Source of the DNA: Lewinellaceae bacterium
GTDB taxonomy: Bacteria; Bacteroidota; Bacteroidia; Chitinophagales; Saprospiraceae
Direction of reading: 5' to 3'
NCBI GenBank assembly: GCA_016713985.1
Contig: JADJOD010000016.1
Coordinates: 1-64,000, forward strand
Length of the DNA: 64,000 nucleotides
Shown here in pieces: positions 10,570 through 20,237 of this stretch. The notes beneath the pieces are model-generated. The model did not search any database, was not told where the DNA came from, and worked only from the letters and a program-made list of their open reading frames with translations. Every line of letters begins with the position of its first letter. The first letter of the stretch is position 1. The translations under genes were made by a program, and so were the position numbers.

Positions 10570-10863
10570 GTTTGTTTTGAATTTTTCCACACCGGGCGTG
10601 TTTTTCAGTTTTGGGGAAAAATTCGGCGCAGGATTTTTTTCGCAGCATGAAATTCCGACAATTCTCAAAACAAAAAGGAAAAATGGACCTCACCACTACT
10701 ACGCCATGTAAAAAACAGGCGAAACAAGTAAAGGTTGTTCCATCCGGCCAGGCGCCTCGCCCACACTTCCGGCGCAGGCACTCACACAGTCTCCGCCATT
10801 TCTCCAAATATTTTTATGCAAAATCTTTCCCCCCCTGCATCCTGTCCCCAAAATCTTCCAATT

Positions 10864-13800
10864 ATGCTATACCCAATCACACTTCTGCTGTGGGCTTTGT
10901 TATCCGGCCTAGCCCCCCAACTCCAAAATTCCGGCGCCCAACTTCCCGCTCCGGAACGCCAACTGCCAACCTTCATTTACGGCGACAGCGCCGTGTTCCT
11001 GGATTTAAAAACAAAACTGGAACACCGTCAGAAAGAAACCGCACCCGAAAAACTCTACCTCCACCTCGACCGCACCCTGTATCAACCCGGAGAAACCACC
11101 TGGTTTAACGCATACGTCCGCAATGCGGGCGACCTGCTTCCTTCTTCCCAAAGCCAGGTTTTGTACGTAGAACTGCTCGACCTGCGCGGTTCCGTACTGC
11201 AGGAAAAAACCTACCTGGCTTTCGACGGCGTGGCAGCGGCGAATTTGATTTTCCAAAGCCTTGCCCGGCGGCCTCTACAAAATCAGGGCTTACACCCGCT
11301 GGATGCAAAACACCTCGGAGGTGTTCGAGCGAAACCTTACCCTCCAAAAAGTGGTGCTGCCCAACCTCAATCTCAAACTCGAATTCGAGCGAAAAGCCTT
11401 CGGCCCCGGCGATCTTGCCATTGCACGTTTCGACGCCTACAGCCTCGACAACAAGCCGCTTGCCAACCGGAAACTGGATTTTACCCTCTCCATCGGCGGT
11501 AAAGAATTCACCACCGGCGAAGCCCAAACCGACGCGAACGGCCGCGCCTTCGTCCGTTTTCAGTTGCCCGAAAAACTGGAAACTTCCGATGGCCTGCTCA
11601 ACATCCGGATCGAACACAACGGCCAGCAGGAAGCCATCTCCCGGGCGGTGCCGATCGTGCTGAACAAAATTGACCTTCAGTTTTTCCCGGAAGGCGGCGA
11701 CGCGGTGGCCGGACTGCCCTGCCGCATGGCGTTTAAAGCCCTCAACGAATTCGGCAAACCCGCCGACGTGGAAGGAACGGTCGTGAACAGCCGCGGCGAA
11801 CAGGTGTGCGCATTCAGCAGTTACCACGACGGCATGGGCGCATTCGATTTTATCCCGAAAGCCGGCGAACGTTACGAAGCGCGTGCTCAAACCTTTTTCC
11901 TGGAAAAACCTTTGCGCTTGCCCGGAAATTAAAACCCGGGATACGCCCTGCGCCTTCAGGAACGCAACAACGACAATCTCACGTTCGAAGTATCCGCCAC
12001 GCAGCAAGGCGCAGTTTATCTCGTCGGCAGCAGTCAGGATAAGTTGTTCTTTTTCAAAGAATTAAATTATTCCCAAACAAACGGCGCAGCGACTCAACGG
12101 GTGGCCGTGTCCGTAAAAGACCTGCCCGTCGGCATCACCCGTTTCACCCTGCTGGACGAAAACAAAGCCGAACAGGCCGAACGGCTCGCGTTCGTGAACC
12201 GCGACCGGGGGCTGAAAATCGAACTCCGGCCCGACAAAGAAAAATACCTCCCCCGCGAACAGGTAAAGAATGAAAATTCGCGTCAGCGACCATGCCGGGC
12301 GGCCTGTGCAGGGCCAATTCTCGCTGGCGGTTGCCGATGAAAAACAACTGACTTTTGCCGACGACAAACAGGGAAATCTCCTGGCCAGCCTGCTGCTCGA
12401 ACAGGACGTAAAAGGCAAAATTGAAGAACCCAATTTTTACTTCGACCCCGTCCGAACCCAAATCCGGTCAGGCACTCGACTATCTGCTGATGACCCAGGG
12501 ATGGCGGCGGTTTGAATGGAAAGAAGTTATGGAAGCCAAACCCGTTGCATACAGGCAGCCGGGCGAACGCACAGTAGTGGAAGGCCAGTTGTTCCGCAAA
12601 AGTGGCAAGCCGCTCGCACAGGCGAAAATCTCCCTTTATCCCAACGGCCCCGGCACGACGACCGACTGGGAAGGGCGTTTTTCGTTCAAAAATGTGGACA
12701 TCGAAAACAGCCACCTGCATTACTGGTGCGATGGGTATTATCCGATGTCCGATTACGGCTCAGCGACCTGTTGTCCGGAAAAAATAAAAACACGTCAAAA
12801 ATGCCCAAAGTTCGCCACCGGCCAGCCCCCACCGAATGCGATCCTGCAGGGAAAAATCATTGGACGAAACGGGCGAACCCCTCATCGGCGCGACGATAAA
12901 GGTCTCTGAACAATGAATTGGTACGCGGAACCATCACCGATTACGACGGCAATTACCGCATGAATCCGCTCGATCCCGGCACCTACGATGTGGAAATTTC
13001 CTATACCGGCTACACCACCCAAAAACCACCGGGGTGAAAGTACGGCCGGGCAAATCACTTTCCTGGACGCCATGATGCCAACGGCGTATTGCTGCAATCG
13101 GTGGAAATCGTGCCTACAAAGTCCCCCTCATCGAACAGGACAAAACACAAAGCGGCGCAAACACTTCCCGAGCAAATCCGCAACCTGCCGGCACCCTAAG
13201 AAAAATGAACGCCCATCCGCCAGCCACCCGAAACAATGCAACGAGCCCAACCAGCCGGCGATGACGATGACGTAAAAATCAAAGGCTCGCGCGCCAATGC
13301 GACCAACTATTACGTTGACGGCATCCGGGTGACCGGGAGCGCCGCCCGTGCAAGACATTGATGATGTGCAACTTATCGGCGGCGCCCCGGCGGATGAATA
13401 AGGGGAAGCACAGGCGACCTGGTCGTCGTGACAAGAAGAAAGTCCCGCTCGTCGAGCAGGACAAGACTTCCGGCGGGCAACGTTCAACGCTAACCAGTCA
13501 AGGCCGCGCCCACTCCACCCTGCGCCTCAAAGCGTGTGGGCAAAAAAAGGACAAACCAAACGCATAGACAGGCCGTATCGCAACCCGCAGGTTTCAGCCG
13601 CGCCCGCGCTTTTATTCCCCAAAATACGAGCCGCAACAACAACCGGCGCAACGTGCGGATTTCCGGTCCACCATCTACTGGAACCCGGCCGTCCAGACCG
13701 ACCAGAAAGGAGAAGCCCAAGTCGAATTTTTCACCTCCGATGCCATCACCAACTTCCGCGCCACGCTGGAAGGCATTGGCAGCCAAGGCCAACCGGGTCG

Positions 13801-15744
13801 CAGCGAACAAAAGTTTTACGTCCAAAAACCGCTCAGCATCGCTGTGAAAGGCCCCGCCTCGGTGATTTCAGGGGAGACCGTTTTGAAATTGCAAATCGCG
13901 CTTTCCAACAATACCAATTATACCTCGGGCGGAATTGGCCGTCCGTTCAGGCGCCGGAACATTTTCTCTTTAACCCGACCCTCCCCAGGGAGGGGAACAT
14001 GGCGGAAAGCATTTCCTGGCGCCCGGCGAGGGCCAAAGTCATCTCCCGAGTCCAAAACATCACCGCCGATACCGATTGGTTTGCAAAAACAGAAAATCAA
14101 ACTCTTAGCATAAATTTTCTGCCGACGAAAACGTGCTGGACGCATTCGAGACCACCGTCCGCACCCTCGACCGGGGCTTCCCTGGCGCGGCAAATCGCCA
14201 CTGGCAACGCCGCGCAAAACGCTTCCAACCTCCACCTCCACGAGCCGGTGGAAGGCACCGTGTCGGCCACGCTCACCGCCTACCCCAGCGCCCTCGAAGA
14301 CGTGCTGAAAGGTATGGAGCGGATGTTGCGCCAGCCTTCGGGTTGTTTTGAACAGGTCAGCAGCAGCAATTACCCCAACCTGCTCGTGCTCGACCTGCTG
14401 CGCCAGACGGGCACCTCCAAACCCGAAATCGAAAGCCAGGCCCTGGCACTGCTCGAAGACGGTTATAAAAAACTCACCGCCTACGAATGTAAATCCGGCG
14501 GTTTCGACTGGTGGGGCCGCGACCCCGCCCACGAAGGACTCACTGCCTACGGCATCCTCGAATTCACGGATATGTCTAAGGTGTTCAACGTCGATAAAAA
14601 ACTGATCGAACGGACGGTATCCTGGCTCGAAAAACGCCGCGACGGCAATGGCGGCTGGCAACTCAAACCCCAAAGTCTGCACGGCTGGCAAAACGATCCG
14701 GTGGTGGACTGTTACATCGTTTGGGCGCTCGCGGAAGCGGGTTACGGCCAAAAATTCGCCGCCGAGGTGGATAAGGCGTACGAACAGGCCGTCAACAGCA
14801 AAGATCCGTACCAGGTGGCTCTGCTCGCCAACGCCCTGCTGGCGATGAAGGATAAACGTGGCAATAATCTGCTCGCCGATTTGCGCAAAAAACAGGAAGA
14901 CAATGGTTCCTGGCTGGGTTCGACCCATTCCGTGATGTACGCTTACGGCGATTGTTTCCGCATCGAAACCACCGCGCTGGCAGCACTGGCCTTGATGAAA
15001 TCGGGTGAAAAAGGCGGCGGCCTGGCCAAAGCCATGGAATACCTGACCAAAAGCAAAACCGAATACGGCTACGGCAGCACCCAAAGCACCGTCCTGGCCC
15101 TCAAGGCGCTTATCGAATACGCCAAAGCAGGCAAACAGGCGGAAGCCGACGGCGCACTCGTGCTTATGGTCGACGGACGGCGGGTGGTGGAACAACCCTA
15201 CTCTTTAAAAGATCCGAAACGCCTGGAAATCAAAAACATCGAACAGTATTTCACCGGTAACGACCCGCGGGTTGAGGTGTTTTTCGACAACCCCAAATCC
15301 GTGATTCCCTTCGACCTGGAAGTAAAATACGCCTCCCGGCAGCCGCGGAATACGCCGAAATGTCCGCTTGTATTTAAAACCGAACTGGGAAGCGCCGCTG
15401 CCGCCGTCGGTGAAACCGTACGACTCAGCGCCACCCTGCAGAACACCAGTGGTGAAGCGCAGGCCTCACCCATGATCGTACTCGGTATACCCGCCGGACT
15501 GACCCTGCAACCCTGGCAGTTGAAAAAATTGGTGGACGAGAAAAAATGCGATTTCTACGAGTTGTGGGACGGTTTCGCCGTTTTCCACTTCGAACAAATC
15601 GCAGCCGGCGAAACCCGCGTCCTCGATCTCGACCTGCGCGCCGACATCGCCGGCGCCTTCGAAGCCCCCGCCAGCCAGGCATTTCTCTACTACTCCAACG
15701 ACCAGCGGGTATGGAGCAAACCGGAGCGGCTGACCATCCGGTAA
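10864..15744 (+). pseudogene. Alpha-2-macroglobulin-like protein, disrupted by many indels
   Basis: A gene for a very large exported A2M-family protein. The 5' part encodes a signal peptide and an MG-type domain (KLYLHLDRTLYQPGETTWFN). The reading frame then hops repeatedly (near 11258, 11880-11935, 12265, 12445, 12760-12900 and onward to about 14110), although each piece is recognisably family-like. The pieces include a carboxypeptidase-regulatory-like domain (TDYDGNYRMNP), a TonB-plug-like stretch (NYYVDGIRVTGS at about 13300) and an MG7/bait-region-like strand (YWNPAVQTDQKGEAQVEFF). From about 14110 to 15744 the frame is clean and holds the thioester motif PSGCFEQ at about 14335 and the toroid TED domain (GGFDWWGRDP). 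The thioester Cys and Gln are intact. The indel density far exceeds that of the rest of the window, so it is either a decaying gene or a locally bad assembly. The start chosen is the ATG at 10864, with a hydrophobic leader. Confidence 0.78.
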
Positions 15745-15791
15745 CACGAACTTCAGTTCGTGCCGGTAATCAGGAAGTACGTATTGTTTAC

Positions 15792-15870
15792 ATTGGTTCT
15801 CGCAGATTCCACACAGAAAAACGCACAGATTTTACGCAGAAAACCCTGCGTGGAACCCGCGAGAACCAAT
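15792..15870. repeat. Imperfect hairpin element downstream of the A2M gene
   Basis: ATTGGTTCTCGC at 15792-15803 is matched by its exact reverse complement at 15859-15870. A second pair (TTCCAC/GTGGAA) nests inside. The loop carries acgcacagattttacgcag, a Bacteroidota-type intergenic motif. The gap from 15745 to 16191 holds this element, a T9SS-like coding remnant and a promoter; nothing else is visible. Confidence 0.6.
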
Positions 15871-15963
15871 CTGGGTGTCCCGACCGCACACTACGCCTAC
15901 CAACTCAACGTGGAAAACAGCAACGGGCTGTTTCATTCCAGTAAACTGATGACGGCGCAGTAA
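15868..15963 (+). pseudogene. Remnant resembling the end of a T9SS sorting domain
   Basis: An in-frame stretch ending at the TAA at 15961-15963 reads TAHYAYQLNVENSNGLFHSS followed by KLMTAQ and stop. That looks like the last strand of a T9SS type A sorting domain (YxYxL...FxSxKLxxxQ). No upstream body is joined to it. It may be a scrap of a lost gene, separated from the A2M gene by the hairpin at 15792-15870. This is a weak call based on pattern only. Confidence 0.35.
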
Positions 15964-16037
15964 GGGGAGTTTGTTTTGCAAGCCGGTTGCTCCGGTGGGT
16001 TCCAACCTTTGCAAAGCAGCGTCAATTCCTGCTTAGG

Positions 16038-16070
16038 TTTGACGAAACACTACCAAACGTATTACCTTCG
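16038..16070 (+). promoter_or_regulatory. Bacteroidota-type promoter
   Basis: TTTG at 16038-16041 and TACCTTCG at 16063-16070 are separated by 21 bases. This fits the -33 TTTG and -7 TAnnTTTG consensus of Bacteroidota sigma-ABfr with one mismatch. It lies about 120 bases upstream of the ATG at 16192. Confidence 0.55.
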
Positions 16071-16191
16071 CAGGAAGATGTTGCAGCGCACCCTGCGTGT
16101 GGAATACCTCAATCATTTTTATATCTCCGACTCTGAACTATTGACTGTTCAGAATAAATTTTCCCTTTTAATGCTTTTAAAAAATGCCGGT

Positions 16192-16953
16192 ATGAAAAAA
16201 ACTCAGTTTTTGCTCATAGTGCTTCTCTCTATCGGATGCGCTTTCAACAGTTTTGCTCAGAATGACCTGAAATTTGAAATAAACAAAGTTCTGCCATTCA
16301 TTTCGATCCAGGAAAATAAATTGGCTGAAATAAACACCCTTACGGATTTGGACAAACGGTACCCCATGTCCTGGGTAAAAGAATATATTTCCGTAGAAAT
16401 TTCAGCAAAGAAAAATGGAATCCAAACAAAGGTTTCGGGTAGTAGCGATGTCTTGAATCAAGAGCAAAAAGAACTGATACGATTGGCTGACCGCAATAGC
16501 GATATTGCTGTAAGCGTAATGTATTTACCTGAAAATTCGTTGAAAAATAACACCGTGAAGCAATACGATTTCAAGGTTACGGTCATGCCTGATAAAAATG
16601 CTGTTTATGGCGAAGGCCCGGAGCAATTGATTCAATATCTGCAAAAAAATAGCATTGTAAATATTGAAGCAGGAAGTTTTACGGGTTATGATTTGACTGC
16701 CATTAAATTTGCCATTACCGAACAGGGGCATATTACGGATATTCAAGTTGCCATGCCATCAAAAGATGCAAAAATTGACGAAATGCTGGTTGCGGCTATT
16801 TCAAAAATGCCTGGTGGTTGGAAGCCGGCAGAGTTTTCCAACGGTTTAAAAGTCAAACAAAACTTTGTTTTGACCGTTGGCAATATGGAGAACTGCATGG
16901 TCAATCTTTTGAATATCCAAAATAAAGAAACGGGGAAGCTGAAAACCGATTGA
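16192..16953 (+). CDS. Exported protein with TonB-C-like domain
   Basis: A 253-residue protein with a clean signal peptide (MKKTQFLLIVLLSIGCAFNSFAQ). The C-terminal 100 residues follow the TonB C-terminal fold pattern: FAITEQGHITDIQVAMPSKD, then DEMLVAAISKMPGGWKPAEF, then KVKQNFVLTVG. In Bacteroidota such domains are often attached to proteins that are not true energy transducers. Here there is no N-terminal membrane anchor or proline-rich spacer, so a classical TonB role is unlikely. The middle part is a lone uncharacterised domain. The start at 16192 was chosen over upstream in-frame codons because it opens straight into the leader. It is a single gene behind its own promoter, and it is visibly more AT-rich than the genes on its left. 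Confidence 0.72.
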   Translation: MKKTQFLLIVLLSIGCAFNSFAQNDLKFEINKVLPFISIQENKLAEINTLTDLDKRYPMSWVKEYISVEISAKKNGIQTKVSGSSDVLNQEQKELIRLADRNSDIAVSVMYLPENSLKNNTVKQYDFKVTVMPDKNAVYGEGPEQLIQYLQKNSIVNIEAGSFTGYDLTAIKFAITEQGHITDIQVAMPSKDAKIDEMLVAAISKMPGGWKPAEFSNGLKVKQNFVLTVGNMENCMVNLLNIQNKETGKLKTD

Positions 16954-17513
16954 CAATTTGGCGGTTAAAAACGAATACATCATCGGGGAGGGAGCAACCC
17001 AGCTCAGGACAATCCCTGTTTCCGAATGTGTTCCGGAAGCAGAATTAACACTTGGTGCAACCTTCTTTAGAATTATAATACAACGAATCGGGCGGGTCGA
17101 GGTGAACTATAAAGCCCACCCCGACCCGCTGGTAGCCGCATTGTTCTGGCGTTCTTCCATAACAGTCATACCCATCACCGGGCTGCATAACAGCCGCCTT
17201 TACGCAAAAAGGGCAATATTTTTTGCCGATCCATTTGGTATTTTGAAAATGTGATTTATTTTTGAGCGGAAAAATAAATATCCCACATGACGAAATACCC
17301 TTCCCAATGAAAAAACAACCCCTGTTTCCGGATGTGTTGCCGGAAGCAGGGGTTGTTGTGTTTGGGACAGGCCGGTTTTATTGATTTTTGGGCGGTGGCT
17401 GCGGGGTGCAATAGGATGGGTGACAAAGCGAGTTTCACGCAATTGGGAGATATGGGGGAAGGTGAAGAGCAACCTTAGTTAGCCTCAATCAAAAGAAAAA
17501 TTAATCAAAAAGA
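16954..17513. other. 560-bp gap holding two related hairpins
   Basis: No convincing gene is visible. An open frame at 16958-17254 has no recognisable family pattern. The gap contains a degenerate hairpin at 17016-17043 (CTGTTTCCG / CGGAAGCAG) and a strong copy of the same sequence at 17314-17357, described separately. Confidence 0.5.
17314..17357. terminator. Strong 18-bp stem-loop, likely terminator
   Basis: The left arm AACAACCCCTGTTTCCGG pairs with CCGGAAGCAGGGGTTGTT across an 8-base loop, with a single G-U pair. The left arm is preceded by AAAAAA, which would be a U-tract for minus-strand transcripts. It has a decayed relative at 17016-17043 with the same core and loop. Confidence 0.6.
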
Positions 17514-18269
17514 ATGTTGACAAAAATCCAATTCTTTACTGCTGAACCTTCTGATGCTTGCAAATTGAAACTTGCGGAAGAACATGATTTAATAATCAAA
17601 AAACTCGCCAGGCATTCCAAAAAGTTTCAGTTTTTTTCTCGTATGGCGACAACCCCGTCTGATATCCCCGAAGCAATTTTTGATAGCAATCCTGATATAG
17701 TGCATTTTTCTGGGCATGGTAGTACAAAAGGAGAAATATGTGTCATAGATGATAATGGGTTTTCAACACCTATTCCTGTCCGTGCTCTTGACCGATTATT
17801 TAAATTAATTTCAAATAAAATAAGTTGTGTTGTTCTTAATGCCTGTTATTCAAAAATTCAGGCAGAGAAAATATCAGAACATGTTGATTTCGTTATTGGA
17901 ATGAGCAACCAAATTAGCGATAGAGCAGCAATAGCATTTTCTGAAGGATTTTACGGGGCGATTGCCTCGGGAGAAGTAATTGAAAATGCATTTGAATATG
18001 GTTTGTTACAGTTAGATTTATTTGATTTGCCAGAGGAAAATATTCCAATACTATTAACAAGAAATAAAAGCGGTAAAATAGAAAAAAAAGAGCAAGAACA
18101 AGAATTTCCTGAAGATAAAGCATTAAGAGAAAATATACTTTTGATATTAACCCAAACTAAATTAGAAGTAAGAGGTACTCAGTCTTTCGGAATGGGTGGA
18201 ATAGGATTTGGAGCTAAGTTACACGATGAGGGTATTGATGATGCATTGATAAAATTAAAAAAACTTTAA
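17514..18269 (+). CDS. CHAT-domain caspase-like protease
   Basis: A 251-residue CHAT-family protein (caspase-HetF-associated with TPRs). The catalytic pair is visible: His 68 in VHFSGHGS and Cys 111 in VVLNACYS, separated by the usual distance. No signal peptide or membrane segment is seen, so it should be cytoplasmic. The last 45 residues (ENILLILTQTKLEVRGTQSF onward) look like a small extra domain that may bind a partner. The gene is AT-rich, unlike its GC-richer surroundings, suggesting horizontal acquisition. The HEAT-like frame that follows is in the same phase, separated by stops at 18267 and 18288, so the two may once have been one protein or may form a two-gene unit. Family members include separase-like effectors in anti-phage systems; whether this one is a defence effector is inference. 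Confidence 0.82.
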   Translation: MLTKIQFFTAEPSDACKLKLAEEHDLIIKKLARHSKKFQFFSRMATTPSDIPEAIFDSNPDIVHFSGHGSTKGEICVIDDNGFSTPIPVRALDRLFKLISNKISCVVLNACYSKIQAEKISEHVDFVIGMSNQISDRAAIAFSEGFYGAIASGEVIENAFEYGLLQLDLFDLPEENIPILLTRNKSGKIEKKEQEQEFPEDKALRENILLILTQTKLEVRGTQSFGMGGIGFGAKLHDEGIDDALIKLKKL

Positions 18270-18362
18270 CAAAGAACTACAGGTAACTAAAATTTTGCCG
18301 ATGTTATTGGCAATCCAGATGAAGACTTAAAGAATTCATGGAAAGCAATCCTATTCTTAACA

Positions 18363-19097
18363 TTGTTTCAAAGTCCGGTTGGATTAGAAGACTCCAAAGT
18401 CCTGTTTAAAAGAAAATCAAAAATTCAAATGGACAATGGGTATTTGCATCAAAGCTGCCTTGACTATTTAGATATGATTACGGACCCTTTATTGAGAAAC
18501 ATAAAAAAGGAGGTTTTAGCATTTGCATCTATAAATTGCCCAACAGAGTCAGTTAAAAACAAGTGTATTGTACAGTTGGGAAATTTAAGTAAGTTAAATG
18601 ATAAAGAGGTGATTGAAACATTAATAAAAATTGTAACTGAAGACAGTGCTTTTTCTACGAGGCTTGCTGCATCTAGGGAATTATCAAAATTCCGTTTACA
18701 CAGATTTGACCTGCCTATTACAGATTGGCTAAGTGAAAGTTATGCTCCTTCTAGAACAAACATTGTACAGAATTTTGCTGTGCAATACCCTGAAAAATTA
18801 GATTTTGATGAAATTGAGGAAATATTTTATTCCGAAGTCGATGTAAATCAAAGAAATTTGCTTGGGCAAGTTCTTTATAAAATTAACAGAGATGAGGGGA
18901 TTAGACTAATAATTTCATTATTGCAACGTAGCGATGAGGAAGATTTATTAATAGGAATTAGATTGGCTAATGTTTTGAAAGTGTTGGAAGCGATAGAGCC
19001 AATTAAAAATCTATTTCAAAAATCTCCTATGCCACAAAATATTAAACAAGAAATCGATCGATGTCTAACCCAATTGGAAACACTACGAAGAACATAA
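18363..19097 (+). CDS. HEAT-repeat-like protein next to the CHAT protease
   Basis: A mostly alpha-helical protein of about 244 residues with HEAT/armadillo-like pairs: VIETLIKIVTEDSAFSTRLA then ASRELSKF, and later GIRLIISLLQRSDEEDLLIG. The start is uncertain. Coding-like sequence (IGNPDEDLKNSWKAILFLTL) already runs in the same frame from about 18291, with TTG at 18363 or ATG at 18430 as possible starts. That upstream stretch is in phase with the CHAT gene, interrupted by two stops. It shares the AT-rich composition of the CHAT gene, so the two were likely gained together. HEAT scaffolds usually mediate protein contacts, so it may be a regulator, sensor or substrate of the protease. No enzyme motif is seen. 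Confidence 0.6.
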   Translation: MFQSPVGLEDSKVLFKRKSKIQMDNGYLHQSCLDYLDMITDPLLRNIKKEVLAFASINCPTESVKNKCIVQLGNLSKLNDKEVIETLIKIVTEDSAFSTRLAASRELSKFRLHRFDLPITDWLSESYAPSRTNIVQNFAVQYPEKLDFDEIEEIFYSEVDVNQRNLLGQVLYKINRDEGIRLIISLLQRSDEEDLLIGIRLANVLKVLEAIEPIKNLFQKSPMPQNIKQEIDRCLTQLETLRRT

Positions 19098-19247
19098 CAA
19101 ATAGACCGGTAGCGTACACGACGATTCACAGAAATGACAATACATTCATCCAACCACATCAAAATATAATTTTCCCTTCCCCCGCCCTCAAAAAAACCCT
19201 CATTAATCCACGTCTCCCCTATTCTCCCAACCGTAAAAATTGTAACC

Positions 19248-19718
19248 ATGCCGAAAGCAAATCAAATTTCGCTGACGCTGAGCGCCGAAGAAATCAAGGC
19301 GGTCAGCGACGCACTACAGGTATTGGAAAGCAAAGTGCCTTTCCTGATCGATCTGACAAGGGATGAAAAGAAAGCCCTCAAGATCATGGGCGACAAAACA
19401 CAAGCATTTGTGGAACAAAGCCTTGAAATCGTCAAAAACAACGCAGCACTCGTACCCAACTTTGTCGACATCGGCGAAATGGAACGCGACCTGGGCGCCT
19501 GGAAAGCATTGTGGCCCACCGCCACCCGTGTACTCGCCCTCGCCGACCGTTTCGACGACACGATGGCCGCACTCGGCAGCGATGCCTACCGTGCCGCACT
19601 CGATATCTACGCACAACTCCCGAAAGCCGCCGACCGCAACGTGGCCGGCGCCAAAACCGCTCACGAACTGCTGAAACCTTTCTTCGAAAAGGCCCGGCAA
19701 AAGGATTCCGATAACTAA
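19248..19718 (+). CDS. Conserved hypothetical, all-helical 156-residue protein
   Basis: Encodes 156 residues from ATG 19248 with no signal peptide or membrane segment. The predicted structure is all alpha: amphipathic stretches such as LSAEEIKAVSDALQVLESKV, then NFVDIGEMERDLGAWKALWP, and a C-terminal helix rich in Ala and Lys. Composition returns to the GC-rich style of the genome, which marks the right border of the AT-rich CHAT/HEAT island. I do not recognise a named family. The coding character (codon bias, no internal breaks) is strong. It is followed by a palindromic GC-rich spacer (cgggccgcaacgcccgcg) that may terminate it. Confidence 0.7.
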   Translation: MPKANQISLTLSAEEIKAVSDALQVLESKVPFLIDLTRDEKKALKIMGDKTQAFVEQSLEIVKNNAALVPNFVDIGEMERDLGAWKALWPTATRVLALADRFDDTMAALGSDAYRAALDIYAQLPKAADRNVAGAKTAHELLKPFFEKARQKDSDN

Positions 19719-19860
19719 ATCACGTTTCAACTACGGGGAGACGATTACAAACGCGGGCCGCAACGCCCGCGTTTGTTTTTTTATGCCGGGTGCCGGGGTT
19801 TTCAGGAGGATCAGGAGAAGGGTTTGGTTTAATAGCCCCATACCAAACCGCGCCCCCCGC

Positions 19861-19904
19861 CCCGCCCCCCCCCCCCCCCCCCCTCCCCCCCCCCCCCCCC
19901 CCCC
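19861..19904. repeat. Poly-C tract (19 C, T, 20 C)
   Basis: After CCCG, nineteen C residues run from 19865 to 19883, then one T, then twenty C to 19904. The tract is also preceded by C-rich sequence. Such a run can form G-quadruplex or i-motif DNA and slips readily in replication and in sequencing, so its exact length is not reliable. Confidence 0.9.
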
Positions 19905-20001
19905 TCAGAATGACAAGCCAGGCGTAAGTTTTAAGGTGGATTCGTTTATAAAAAAACATGCCCGGTGGGAATTTTTTCACAAAAACGACCCTCCGCTGAC
20001 G

Positions 20002-20237
20002 TTTTTTACGTGTCCCTTCACGTAAAAAACCTCAACCGACACCTTTTACGTGTCCCTTCACGTAAAAAACCTCAACCGACACCTTTTTTACGTGTCCCTT
20101 CACGTAAAAAACCTCAACCGACACCTTTTTTACGTGTCCCTTCACGTAAAAAACCTCAACCGACACCTTTTTTACGTGTCCCTTCACGTGAAAAACGTCA
20201 ACCGACACCTTTTTTACGTGTCCCTACAGGTGAAAAA
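20002..20237. repeat. Six tandem 42-bp units, each a hairpin
   Basis: Each unit contains TTTTTTACGTG, a six-base loop TCCCTT, and the exact complement CACGTAAAAAA, then a 14-base linker CCTCAACCGACACC. Hairpins start at 20002, 20044, 20084, 20126, 20168 and 20210. The second unit lacks two T. The fifth and sixth carry paired changes (CACGTG, CAGGTG), so the array decays toward its right end. The linker is constant, so this is not a CRISPR array. Confidence 0.92.

Noticed and set aside
13918..15195. Minus-strand 425-codon frame opposite the A2M thioester region
   Set aside because: The plus strand carries the PSGCFEQ motif and the TED domain; the minus frame has no recognisable features.
20002..20237. 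CRISPR array
   Set aside because: The units are contiguous 42-bp copies with a constant linker; no variable spacers and no cas genes nearby.
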